This document shows positions 15,757 to 23,956 of a DNA stretch of 32,474 bases, one piece after another (the stretch's first letter is position 1; the number at the start of each line of letters is the position of its first letter). Location: positions 1 to 32,474 of the forward strand of contig CAJQQZ010000172.1 of NCBI GenBank assembly GCA_905480575.1. The letters are read 5' to 3'. Below the pieces are notes generated by a model. That model worked only from the letters and a program-made list of their open reading frames with translations. It searched no databases and was not told the DNA's origin. A program made the translations under genes and the position numbers. Source of the DNA: an uncultured Alphaproteobacteria bacterium. GTDB lineage: Bacteria; Pseudomonadota; Alphaproteobacteria; UBA7985; CAJQQZ01.

Positions 15757-18724
15757 GCATTCTCTCCCCTTTTGGATCGTACATATGCGGTGAGACAATC
15801 TCCACTTCGACGTCCCCTGCTCGGGTCGGATCCGAAGCGATCAAGGTCTTTCCTTCCCAGGCTTTGTAGCCTCCTTCGAGGAAGCCAACACCAAGCCAAT
15901 GCCCAAAGGATGGCGAATGCGTGACGCCGGTTGTCCAACCAACACCAAAGCCAGACACCTTACCTTTCTCACAGAGAATGGCTCCAGCGTTGAACTTCTT
16001 GCTGCGGTCGACTGGGAAGATACCAACCAACTGCGGGCGTCCTTCCTTAGCCATTTCTGGCCGCTTGCGAAGAACATTGCCGATGTAGTCTTTCTTCTTC
16101 GACGCCATGCCACCGAGGCCAGCGTCTTCAATCGTGACACGCCCATCAAGCTCCGTGCCTGTAACGTGCCCCTTCTCAACCCGCATCGCTCCAAGGGCTT
16201 CAGTTCCGTACAGGCAACCGCCAACTTTAGTCGTTTCCTCCCAAAGCATGTCCATCAAATCACGGGAGTAATCTGAAGGAACGTAAGCCTCGTAAGCCAT
16301 CTCACCTGAGAACGAAATCCTGGCTATTCTTACCGGAATACCGCCCTTCAACGTTGTCTGAGTAACGCCCATAAAGGGAAGTTCGTCATTGGTCACTTCA
16401 GCAGCATTAGAAGCGATCTTTGAAAGCACGTTGCGTGACTCAGGCCCTGCAATGGCGATACCGGCCCATTGCTCTGACACTGAAGTCACATGAACCTTTA
16501 GATCCTGCCAACGGGTTTGCAGAAGCTCTTCTAACCAGACCATAACTTTGGCGGCGTGTGCTGTCGTCGTCGTCATGAAGTATTCGTCTTCGCTCAAACG
16601 CCATGTCGTGCCATCGTCCATCACCATGCCATCATCGCGAAGCATGATGCCGTAGCGTGCTTTACCAATGGCCAGCTTAGCAAAAGCATTGGTGTAGATG
16701 CGGTTCAGGAATGTTGTTGCATCAGGGCCTTGCACAGCAATCTTACCCAACGACGTCACATCACAAAGGCCAACTTTGTTACGCGTGATTTCCGTCTCAC
16801 GAATGTAAGCCTCTGAAATGCCTTCGCCTTTCTCGGGGAAGTACCAAGGACGATGCCAAAGACCGGCCTCCATCATGACCGCACCCTTTTCAAGGTTCCA
16901 GGCATTCATTGGTGTACGACGAAGCGGACGGAAGTGATCGTAAACACCGCGACCCGTCAAAGCACCAAGAGAGATCGGCGTGTAGGGTGGGCGGAAAGTT
17001 GTCGTTCCAACCTCTGGGATATCTTTACCCAGAGCTTCGGCCATCAAGGCAATGCCGATGATATTGCCCATTTTGCCTTGGTCGGTTGCCATGCCCAGCG
17101 TCGTGTAACGCTTAAGGTGTTCGACAGAAACAAAGCCTTCGAGATGCGCCAAACGAACGTCATCCGATGTCACATCATGCTGAGGGTCAATAAAGGACTT
17201 GAGCTTGTGGCTATCAACGCGCACTTCATAGAGAGGCTCGATGGGGTTCTCCCATCCCGCGTTAGCCGGAGCAGATACTTGAGTTTTCGAAACACCCAAC
17301 GCGTTCATAGCTTGAGTGGCAGCAGCGCGACCGGACGCGATGCAGTCTTCACGGTTCCAGTGCCCCGTTGCAGAACCCGCAACAGCCAAGGGCTCATTGC
17401 TCTCAACCGGCATGAAACAAGCATTCTCATGGTTCCACACTGGCTTGACACCACGATGTGAAAGTAAGTTCACAACCGGTGACCAGCCACATGAGATCAG
17501 AGCCAAATCACATGAAACAGTGCCAGCATGATGCCAGCCATGGTCCGAGTTAGAGGCGTACTCAAGTTTCTTGATCCCCTTGGGACCGTGCGCTCTCATC
17601 GGTGCAGCATTGAATGTGATATCGATACCTGCGCCAGATGCCATTTCAGCGGTAGCACCAGCAATTGTTTCACGAGCGTCCAACATTGAAACGCTGGCAC
17701 CGGCCCCCGCCAAATCAGCGGCCACAGAATAAGCGGAATCGTTGTTAGTTGAGATGACGATGTTCTCGCCAGCCAAAACGCCATGACGGTTGAGGTAGGC
17801 AGCACCAGCGTTGGCGGTCATGATACCTGGGCGGTCGTTGTGACCAAAGGCGACGTGACGTTCAAGTGAACCCGAAGCAACAATCGTGTATTTCGCCCGC
17901 ACAGTCCAAAACCGCTGACGAGGCATGTAGTCAGGCGCTTCTGCCATATGATCGGTTACACGCTCCAACAAACCTGCAACACCGTAATCGTAGAGACCAA
18001 AAGCGGTGGTTCTTGTCATCACCCGGATGTTCGATGCTTCAACAGCAGCGATCAGATCTAAATCACCAGCGCGATTGAGATCATCGCCGCCCAGCATAAA
18101 GTCTTGCTCGACCAACAAAACATCAAGACCAGCATCAGAGGCTTCAAGGGCAGCGGTCAATCCAGCGGGACCTGAACCTACAACCATCACATCACAAAAG
18201 TCATGACCATGTTCGTAAGTATCAGGGTCAAATTCACGCGACGCTCTGCCCATACCGGCGGCGTTGCGAATGACCTTCTCATACTGCATCCATAGCCAAG
18301 TACCTTTGCTACCCCACTCGAAAGGCGGCAAGCCCATGAAGGTCTTGTAATAGAAACCGGCGGCGAAGAACTTATTGAACAAATTGTTCACACCACCAAA
18401 GTCAAAACGCACAGATGGGAAAGCGTTCTGCCCAGAAGCCATCAGACCGTCGTAGAGTTCTTGCGTTGTGGCTTTTACGTTAGGGTCCTTTTTAGCACCT
18501 TCGCCAATGGTGACGATTGCACCAGACTCTTCAACACCAGCTGACATGATACCACGAGGTCGGTGATACTTAAAACTACGGCCTAAAACGTTCTCACCGT
18601 TTGCCATCAAAGCAGAGGCGAGAGTATCTCCAGCATAACCGTTGTAGATATTGCCATCCCATTTGAATGAAAGGGACTGGCTGCGATCAATACGACCGCC
18701 AGATGAAAGGCGTTTTGCGGTCAT
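15749..18724 (-). CDS. soxA: Sarcosine oxidase alpha subunit
   Basis: A 991-residue alpha subunit of the cytoplasmic heterotetrameric sarcosine oxidase, which turns sarcosine, O2 and THF into glycine, H2O2 and 5,10-methylene-THF. The N-terminal ferredoxin-like part has GYAGDTLASALMANGENVLG and FKYHRPRGIMSAG. The NAD/FAD domain has VVGSGPAGLTAALEASDAG from 181 and the second nucleotide motif VISTNNDSAYSVAADLAGAG. The C-terminal third is a GcvT-like THF-binding domain (EAGLWHRPWYFPEKGE, CDVTSLGKIAVQGPDA, RISFSGEMAYE, GTEALGAMRVEKGH). Length is normal and no frameshift is seen. The start overlaps the soxD stop by 4 bases and the end overlaps soxG. The GcvT domain could be mistaken for DMSP demethylase, but the whole architecture is SoxA. 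Confidence 0.95.
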   Translation of the reverse strand: MTAKRLSSGGRIDRSQSLSFKWDGNIYNGYAGDTLASALMANGENVLGRSFKYHRPRGIMSAGVEESGAIVTIGEGAKKDPNVKATTQELYDGLMASGQNAFPSVRFDFGGVNNLFNKFFAAGFYYKTFMGLPPFEWGSKGTWLWMQYEKVIRNAAGMGRASREFDPDTYEHGHDFCDVMVVGSGPAGLTAALEASDAGLDVLLVEQDFMLGGDDLNRAGDLDLIAAVEASNIRVMTRTTAFGLYDYGVAGLLERVTDHMAEAPDYMPRQRFWTVRAKYTIVASGSLERHVAFGHNDRPGIMTANAGAAYLNRHGVLAGENIVISTNNDSAYSVAADLAGAGASVSMLDARETIAGATAEMASGAGIDITFNAAPMRAHGPKGIKKLEYASNSDHGWHHAGTVSCDLALISCGWSPVVNLLSHRGVKPVWNHENACFMPVESNEPLAVAGSATGHWNREDCIASGRAAATQAMNALGVSKTQVSAPANAGWENPIEPLYEVRVDSHKLKSFIDPQHDVTSDDVRLAHLEGFVSVEHLKRYTTLGMATDQGKMGNIIGIALMAEALGKDIPEVGTTTFRPPYTPISLGALTGRGVYDHFRPLRRTPMNAWNLEKGAVMMEAGLWHRPWYFPEKGEGISEAYIRETEITRNKVGLCDVTSLGKIAVQGPDATTFLNRIYTNAFAKLAIGKARYGIMLRDDGMVMDDGTTWRLSEDEYFMTTTTAHAAKVMVWLEELLQTRWQDLKVHVTSVSEQWAGIAIAGPESRNVLSKIASNAAEVTNDELPFMGVTQTTLKGGIPVRIARISFSGEMAYEAYVPSDYSRDLMDMLWEETTKVGGCLYGTEALGAMRVEKGHVTGTELDGRVTIEDAGLGGMASKKKDYIGNVLRKRPEMAKEGRPQLVGIFPVDRSKKFNAGAILCEKGKVSGFGVGWTTGVTHSPSFGHWLGVGFLEGGYKAWEGKTLIASDPTRAGDVEVEIVSPHMYDPKGERMHG

Positions 18725-19005
18725 CGGTTGCCTCCTGTCGCCTTACCCATATCTGGGTGGGATAGCTTCACAGAATGAATTTCGTGAGTCATGGTATCGC
18801 GTTCAACAAGAAGCCAAGAGCGGCAACCAGATGTATGCTGCCAAGTTTCGAGCTGAGAGCCGCGGATGTTCTCGCGCATGAACACCGCTTCAGTCCAGTC
18901 TTCTAAAGAAGCGTCCAGCGCTGGATATTCGATTGAACCGTCGCCACCGTAGGTGAATTCGCTATGGTCGCGTTCGCCGCAAAAAGGACATTGAATTCTT
19001 AACAT
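18721..19005 (-). CDS. soxD: Sarcosine oxidase delta subunit
   Basis: A 94-residue delta subunit. CPFCGERDHSEFTYGGD near the N-terminus supplies two zinc-ligand Cys, and HTSGCRSWLLVERDT supplies the His and Cys that complete the SoxD zinc site. WTEAVFMRENIRGSQLETW is the family's central helix. It has a strong AAGGAGG ribosome-binding site about 8 bases before the ATG and lies 12 bases after soxB. The subunit is small and non-catalytic; it packs against alpha and beta. Present in heterotetrameric sarcosine oxidases but not in monomeric ones, so it confirms the enzyme type. Confidence 0.93.
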   Translation of the reverse strand: MLRIQCPFCGERDHSEFTYGGDGSIEYPALDASLEDWTEAVFMRENIRGSQLETWQHTSGCRSWLLVERDTMTHEIHSVKLSHPDMGKATGGNR

Positions 19006-19017
19006 TCCCTTGCCTCC

Positions 19018-20286
19018 TTAACCGTGCAGCTTCGGGTCAGGACCCGCGCCGCGTTCATCAATATTGTAGCCACGCTCAAAACGCTTGAGATCGTGGTTAG
19101 CAATGTGTTCGTGAGGACGATCATTCGCGATCAAGTCAGCGAAGTACCAACCAGAGGCCGGGCTGGCTTTGAAACCACCATAGTTCCAACCAGCATTGAG
19201 ATAGAGATTGTCCAAAGGCGTTTTACAAATAAATGGCGTTCCATCCATGGACATGTCCATCACACCCGACCAGTGACGCAACAACCTCACACGTCCAAGA
19301 CAAGGCAGGATCGAAGTCGCGCACTCAGCGACGTCTTGCACAATTGGAAGGTTTCCACGCTGCGCATAAGACTTGTACCAATCCAAGTCACCACCAAAGA
19401 CCATTCCGCCCTTGTCCGACTGAGAAATGTAGAAGTGAGCGCCGCCAACACCGAACACAACAACCTGATCCAAGAGCGGCTTCAGCGGCTCTGATACGAA
19501 GGCCTGAAGCTTGTGTGTCTCAATGGGGAGTTTCCCAAGGCCAGCCATTTGCCAAACGCGCGATGTATTACCGGCTACTGCAAAGCCAATCTTCTTACCC
19601 TTAATGGTACCACGATTGGTTTCAACGGAGACCATCTTACCATTCTTCGTCGTTGTGCCTGTCACCTCGCACTGCTGGATAATATCGACGCCCAGCTGAT
19701 CCGCTGCTCTTGCATATCCCCAAGCAACTGCATCATGACGCGCTGTACCTGCCCGGCGCTGAACAGCCGCTCCGATAATCGGAAAGCGTGAGTTCGGGCT
19801 ATAATTCAGATGGGGCACTTCTTTCTTGAGCTTGTCCAAACCCCAAATCTCGCCATCTGATCCGTGCAGCCGCATGGTATTGTAGCGACGGGCCGCCCCG
19901 TCGCGAGCACCCGGGCTGTGCAGCAAAGATATGTGCGCACGCTGAGAGAACATGACATTGTAGTTTAGGTCATGGCTGAGGCCTTCCCAGAGTTTCAATG
20001 AATGCTCATAGAACTCGCGGTTGCCCTTCATGAAATAGTTGGAACGCACAATCGTTGTGTTACGCCCGGCGTTGCCGCCGCCAAGCCAGCCTTTTTCAAG
20101 AATAGCAATGTTCTTCTGGCCATGATTTTTGGCGAGATAGTAAGCGGTGGCGAGACCATGAAGGCCGCCGCCAACGATGATGACGTCGTATTCCTTCTTT
20201 GGCTCTGGGTCACGCCAAGCACGGTCCCAGTTCTTTTGACCTGTTAGGCCATTCCAGAATACACTCCAGGCTGAATAGCGAGTCAT
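19018..20286 (-). CDS. soxB: Sarcosine oxidase beta subunit
   Basis: A 422-residue beta subunit, a DAO-family flavoprotein where sarcosine oxidation takes place. The FAD motif YDVIIVGGGLHGLATAYYLA is at 33-52, the GNAGRNTTIVRSNYF region near 71-85, and AGTARHDAVAWGYARAADQL at 179-198 contains H184, at the place of the His that carries covalent FMN in characterised enzymes. The C-terminal motif is DNLYLNAGWNYGGFKASPASG. The ATG at 20286 has AGGTG about 6 bases upstream. It is the first gene of soxBDAG. The 188-base gap before it (20287-20474) must hold the promoter; a weak TTGACC-N17-GATAGT is readable on the minus strand, but no convincing operator or terminator. Confidence 0.95.
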   Translation of the reverse strand: MTRYSAWSVFWNGLTGQKNWDRAWRDPEPKKEYDVIIVGGGLHGLATAYYLAKNHGQKNIAILEKGWLGGGNAGRNTTIVRSNYFMKGNREFYEHSLKLWEGLSHDLNYNVMFSQRAHISLLHSPGARDGAARRYNTMRLHGSDGEIWGLDKLKKEVPHLNYSPNSRFPIIGAAVQRRAGTARHDAVAWGYARAADQLGVDIIQQCEVTGTTTKNGKMVSVETNRGTIKGKKIGFAVAGNTSRVWQMAGLGKLPIETHKLQAFVSEPLKPLLDQVVVFGVGGAHFYISQSDKGGMVFGGDLDWYKSYAQRGNLPIVQDVAECATSILPCLGRVRLLRHWSGVMDMSMDGTPFICKTPLDNLYLNAGWNYGGFKASPASGWYFADLIANDRPHEHIANHDLKRFERGYNIDERGAGPDPKLHG

Positions 20287-20474
20287 TCGGGCACCTGTAT
20301 TTTATAAGTTTTTGACAAATTTGCGCGACTATCTACCGCGACTCTTTCAAGGTCAACACTGCAGGGAGTTGGAGCGGCACTTTTGCCAAGTTTATCAAAA
20401 CCATATGAGATAAAACGACCCTTACTTGGTCATTCTAGACTCAGAGTAATTTCGCGCTCTCGCCTAAAACTCAC

Positions 20475-21632
20475 TCAAGAAATAATCATGTCCTCAGGGT
20501 TCTTCGGATGATCCGTGATTTGTTCATAACCGTCTTCCGTGATGATAAAACTGTCCCCGACCTGTGCACGGAAGGTTTTAGCAACTGAAACAGAACCATC
20601 AACGGCCAGAACCATACCGGGCTGGAGAATAGTTTTGTCGCCAAAGACCAGTTCAGGCTTCTCCAAAAACGAGAAGCCAGTCGCACGACCACAGCGGAAA
20701 GGATATTCATATCCAGCGCCCTGAATAACATCGGCATAGGCTTTATGAACTTCTTCAGCAGAGACGCCCGGTCGAAGCACTTCTAACGCCGCTTTTTGGC
20801 TATCAACGGCTACCTGATAAACCGCTTCCTGACTTTTATCAGCGATCTCTTCGATCCAAAACGTGCGGTCAAAGCCCAGTTTGAAACGATGGAAGTTGGT
20901 CATGCCGCAAAAACAAAGGAAGACCGGTTCGCCTCTTTGCATAATCCGGGTTGATGCGCGGTGATGGGGCATCGTAATGTCTCGGCCAGACGCCATAATT
21001 TGTAAGAAATGAGTGTTTGGCGACATACGGTGGTCGTCATAATGAGCGGCCAACAATTCTGCAGCTTTCCTGGTCCCCGCCGCTGAAGTCGCCAAGGCCA
21101 CCTCAAATTCGGGTACACCAGCACCAATTGCACCCCGTCCAGCGTTCATCATCGCCATAGCCACCTGACCAGCGTGACGCGCGAGATTGAGCTCTTCTTC
21201 TGATTTGATCATCCGCATGTCTGAAATGACGGGCACGATGTCCTTCAAACGAGCCTCGGCAACCAAAGAGTTGATGTAGTTGCGCACCAAAGGCGGCATT
21301 AGATCAGGTTCGATTGCTACGGAACCTTTGCCAGCAAGCAACGCCGGCAACTCTTCACGCCACTCGTTGCCCATGCCATCGTTCCAGGCCTCAATTCGGT
21401 CCACTTGAGCTGCAGCTTCAGCCATATCCATTTCCATCGACGGCGTGATTAGCAGCGAACCACCGTCCCGGCTGATGGCAAGAATAGAAGGCCTGCCAAA
21501 CTCCATATGGAGATAGTCGTAATAGCCTGTGTAGTAGTAAACGGAATCATCATCCGTGATCAGAGCAACATCAATATCTTGTTCAGCAAGTTTGCCAACA
21601 AGGGCAGCAAGGCGATTCTTGAAGATCGACAT
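20475..21632 (-). CDS. Creatinase-like M24-family (pita-bread) hydrolase
   Basis: A 385-residue two-domain M24 protein resembling creatinase, Xaa-Pro dipeptidase and ectoine hydrolase DoeA. VYYYTGYYDYLHMEFGRPSI matches creatinase NYYSDFLYCSFGRPY, including F45 and R47 at the creatine-carboxylate Arg position. MRMIKSEEELNLARHAGQVA also matches creatinase. The conserved His is in MPHHRAS (223/224). The metal set is not standard: the first Asp is missing, the second acid is D255 (FDRT), the usual His region reads PFRCGRATGF, and the late Glu is D345. A metal-free, creatinase-type mechanism is therefore likely. Creatinase has Glu where D255 and D345 stand, so creatine itself may not be the substrate. 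It overlaps the upstream lyase gene by one base (TAATG) and lies next to the sox operon. Confidence 0.75.
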   Translation of the reverse strand: MSIFKNRLAALVGKLAEQDIDVALITDDDSVYYYTGYYDYLHMEFGRPSILAISRDGGSLLITPSMEMDMAEAAAQVDRIEAWNDGMGNEWREELPALLAGKGSVAIEPDLMPPLVRNYINSLVAEARLKDIVPVISDMRMIKSEEELNLARHAGQVAMAMMNAGRGAIGAGVPEFEVALATSAAGTRKAAELLAAHYDDHRMSPNTHFLQIMASGRDITMPHHRASTRIMQRGEPVFLCFCGMTNFHRFKLGFDRTFWIEEIADKSQEAVYQVAVDSQKAALEVLRPGVSAEEVHKAYADVIQGAGYEYPFRCGRATGFSFLEKPELVFGDKTILQPGMVLAVDGSVSVAKTFRAQVGDSFIITEDGYEQITDHPKNPEDMIIS

Positions 21633-22714
21633 TATTCAGGTCCTTCAGAAATGATTGCTAAGACATGTGAGTTTTCATCAAGATTAATCAAACCATTCAC
21701 GAAAAGTGCAGCGACGCCGCCACCGCCACTGGATGTCGTCGCCACATCGTAGTTGGCTAGCTTGTTCACCGCGTCAGAACCTTCATCTTCTGTCACCGTG
21801 ACAAAGACGTCAGCGTCAGTCCGCAAAGCATCGAACGCGATAAGAGAAGCATCCTTACAATCAAGGCGGCCCATGTGGGACAAAGGCCCAGGCGAATTAG
21901 TTAACTCCCCAGCCCTCATGGATGTGATCAAGCAAGGCGCAGCCTCAGGCTCCACGACAGCTATATGAGGTTGCACCGCCCAATGATCACGAATATGGGC
22001 AGCCATGGCACCAGCCAATCCACCAACACCCGCCTGTAGTATTACGTGCGTTGGCCAGTCTCCTGAAGCTTCAAATGCTTGGCGGCATTCTTCAGCCATC
22101 ACCGTGTAACCTTCCATCACCAAGGCTGGCGGGTCTACGTAGCCTGACCAAGAACCGTCAGCCAATAATTGCCAGCCTTCGCTTGAAGCCGTGTCAATTG
22201 CATAGGCCACCGAGTCCTCATAAGAACCATCAATGCGAACAACTTTTGCACCAATGGCTCTAATGCGATCGGCAAAAGCCTCTGGGACGGATACAGCCAA
22301 GACGATCACGACATTCGCGCCAAAGATCGCCCCACCTGCGGCAACCGACAAACCATGATTACCTGCACTGGCAGTAATGAACGTCTCTTTCGCAGCGATG
22401 GCTTTAACGTCATCTGACTGCATCTCTTCCGCGTGAACAGTTCGACCCAGAACCGTTGACGCTTTGTCATTGACCATTTGAGCCAAGGCAAAGGCCCCAC
22501 CTAGTGCCTTGAATGAACCCAAACGCATGCGGTTTGATTCAAGCTTTAGACTGGCTTTTCTGATCCCGAGATCTCTGGCTAAAACATTGGCGTCAACCAG
22601 AGGCGTAGCAGCATGAACCGGACAAGCCGCCAAAAGCGCCTGTGCCCTGTCAGCGGTCGTGCGGAATAATCTGGGACTTGTTCTGGCAGTTCTGTCGTTG
22701 ATCAGCTTGTTCAT
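21632..22714 (-). CDS. PLP-dependent lyase, diaminopropionate ammonia-lyase-like
   Basis: A 360-residue fold-type II PLP enzyme. The Schiff-base Lys is in GSFKALGGAFALAQM, the phosphate and substrate loop is ASAGNHGLSVA, the Gly loop is LQAGVGGLAGAMAAH, and HIAVVEPEAAPCLITSM matches the DpaL/YgeX family better than serine/threonine dehydratases. The C-terminal SSGGGGVAALFV and LAIISEGPE are also family-like. It is shorter than YgeX (about 398 residues), mostly at the N-terminus. Members remove ammonia from diaminopropionate, serine, threonine or hydroxyaspartate. It is translationally coupled to the M24 gene, a pairing reminiscent of eutB-doeA/eutD in ectoine use, but other ectoine genes are absent. 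A small palindrome (TCAGA-AC-TCTGA, 22757-22768) lies upstream. Confidence 0.78.
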   Translation of the reverse strand: MNKLINDRTARTSPRLFRTTADRAQALLAACPVHAATPLVDANVLARDLGIRKASLKLESNRMRLGSFKALGGAFALAQMVNDKASTVLGRTVHAEEMQSDDVKAIAAKETFITASAGNHGLSVAAGGAIFGANVVIVLAVSVPEAFADRIRAIGAKVVRIDGSYEDSVAYAIDTASSEGWQLLADGSWSGYVDPPALVMEGYTVMAEECRQAFEASGDWPTHVILQAGVGGLAGAMAAHIRDHWAVQPHIAVVEPEAAPCLITSMRAGELTNSPGPLSHMGRLDCKDASLIAFDALRTDADVFVTVTEDEGSDAVNKLANYDVATTSSGGGGVAALFVNGLINLDENSHVLAIISEGPE

Positions 22715-22804
22715 GATGTCATCACAGTGAGGTTCGTTATAGCGATCCTCCCTTAATCAGAACTCTGACGGAAAGTCGAGAAATCTTTCTAACCTCAACC
22801 GAGA

Positions 22805-23902
22805 TCATTCAGAGAGTGTCATCAAGAATGCTACTAACTGATCAATCTGACGGTGAGTCAGCCCAAGAGGTTCCAGGATTTTCTCACCTGTTTGCGGTAA
22901 GTCCTGCTCGTCAAAATCAGAGTAATGAGAAACGGCTTCAAGCAAAGTTTCGAAACGCCCGTCGTGCATATAGGGCGCTGTTTTAGAGAGTCCTCTGAGG
23001 GAGGGGACTCTAAAAGCTTTCAGTGTCTCGTGCGGTGATGTCCGATCCGGGCCATCGGATTTTTGGTCACTGAAGGCACCCGATTTGACCCAAGGATTAG
23101 CCGCCAAAATATCGAGGCCACTGTCACGCCCTTCGTCATCAACATCAGGCAATCCTATGTTATGGAATTCGTCTAGCGCAAAGTTTGGCCCATCATGACA
23201 GCGAACACAGTTAGCCTTGCCGAGGAAAAGACGCAGCCCGCGTTTGGCGTTCTTTGGGTACTCATCGATTGCAACTTTGTCGGCTTCGAGGAGTCCTTTT
23301 CTGAAACGATCAAAAGCCGTGACTTGAGAGTTCAATGTCTCCTGAAAAGCAGCAAGTGCTTTGCCCACATTCACCAGCACTTGGTCTTCGTTGTGATCTC
23401 TTGGGTTCTCTCCCGTCATTGTTTGATAGGCCAGGGAAAATTCATTGATTTCGGAAACGCGTTCACGCACCGATTCCGGTGACATACCCATTTCACGAGG
23501 ATCAAGGATCGGTCTAATCGAGGCACTCCAGAGTGTATCGGATTGTCCGCTCCAACCATACCACTGGCGTAGTCTAACATCAAAAAGGCTAGGGGTATTA
23601 CGACCCACACCTGCAATACCTTGGCCTAAGTTTAACCCATCGGTGAAAGCTCTATTCGCCTGATGACAAATACTGCAGCCCTGATCCCGATCAGGAGAGA
23701 GATCCTCAGTCTCAAAGAGCAACTTTCCAAAGGCTATGGCTTCTGCCCTCCCTGAAAATCGGTTGCTCGCGTCGCTGGTAAAAGCTTGCGGCCAGGGACC
23801 CAGAGACCGGATCTGTTCAATCTCCTTGTCTGAAAAAGAGAACGCTGAGGCGTTGGAACAGAGGGAAATCGCAAACAGTAGGCATGTAACGAATCTAACC
23901 AT
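22805..23902 (-). CDS. Diheme cytochrome c peroxidase / MauG-family protein, secreted
   Basis: A 365-residue periplasmic diheme protein. I choose the ATG at 23902 because it starts directly with a signal peptide, MVRFVTCLLFAISLCSNASAF, likely cut after ASA. The open frame extends to a TTG at 23932, but no Shine-Dalgarno supports it. Heme sites CSICH (76-80) and CVRCH (232-236) and the motif TAPYMHDGRFETLLEAVSHY with M312 identify the CcpA/MauG superfamily. It would reduce H2O2 or carry out a MauG-type oxidation in the periplasm. It is the last gene of the TMADH-like, ligase, peroxidase unit, about 54 bases after the ligase stop. Nearby oxidases make H2O2, but in another compartment, so a direct link is only a guess. 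Confidence 0.88.
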   Translation of the reverse strand: MVRFVTCLLFAISLCSNASAFSFSDKEIEQIRSLGPWPQAFTSDASNRFSGRAEAIAFGKLLFETEDLSPDRDQGCSICHQANRAFTDGLNLGQGIAGVGRNTPSLFDVRLRQWYGWSGQSDTLWSASIRPILDPREMGMSPESVRERVSEINEFSLAYQTMTGENPRDHNEDQVLVNVGKALAAFQETLNSQVTAFDRFRKGLLEADKVAIDEYPKNAKRGLRLFLGKANCVRCHDGPNFALDEFHNIGLPDVDDEGRDSGLDILAANPWVKSGAFSDQKSDGPDRTSPHETLKAFRVPSLRGLSKTAPYMHDGRFETLLEAVSHYSDFDEQDLPQTGEKILEPLGLTHRQIDQLVAFLMTLSE

Positions 23903-23956
23903 TGTTAGAAGCGAGCTCTTCGCTGGTGCCAATCAAGATTTGTCATCACGCAAAAT

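Noticed and set aside
15749-18724. GcvT-like domain as DMSP demethylase DmdA, with the acuI-like gene and an acyl-CoA ligase nearby
   Set aside because: The GcvT-like part is the C-terminal third of a full-length SoxA with FAD/NAD domains, inside a complete soxBDAG operon. No dmdA, dmdC or DMSP lyase is present.
20475-22714. Ectoine degradation operon
   Set aside because: The M24 and PLP-lyase pair recalls eutB/doeA, but the lyase is DpaL-like and eutC, doeB, doeC, doeD and the uptake genes are absent.
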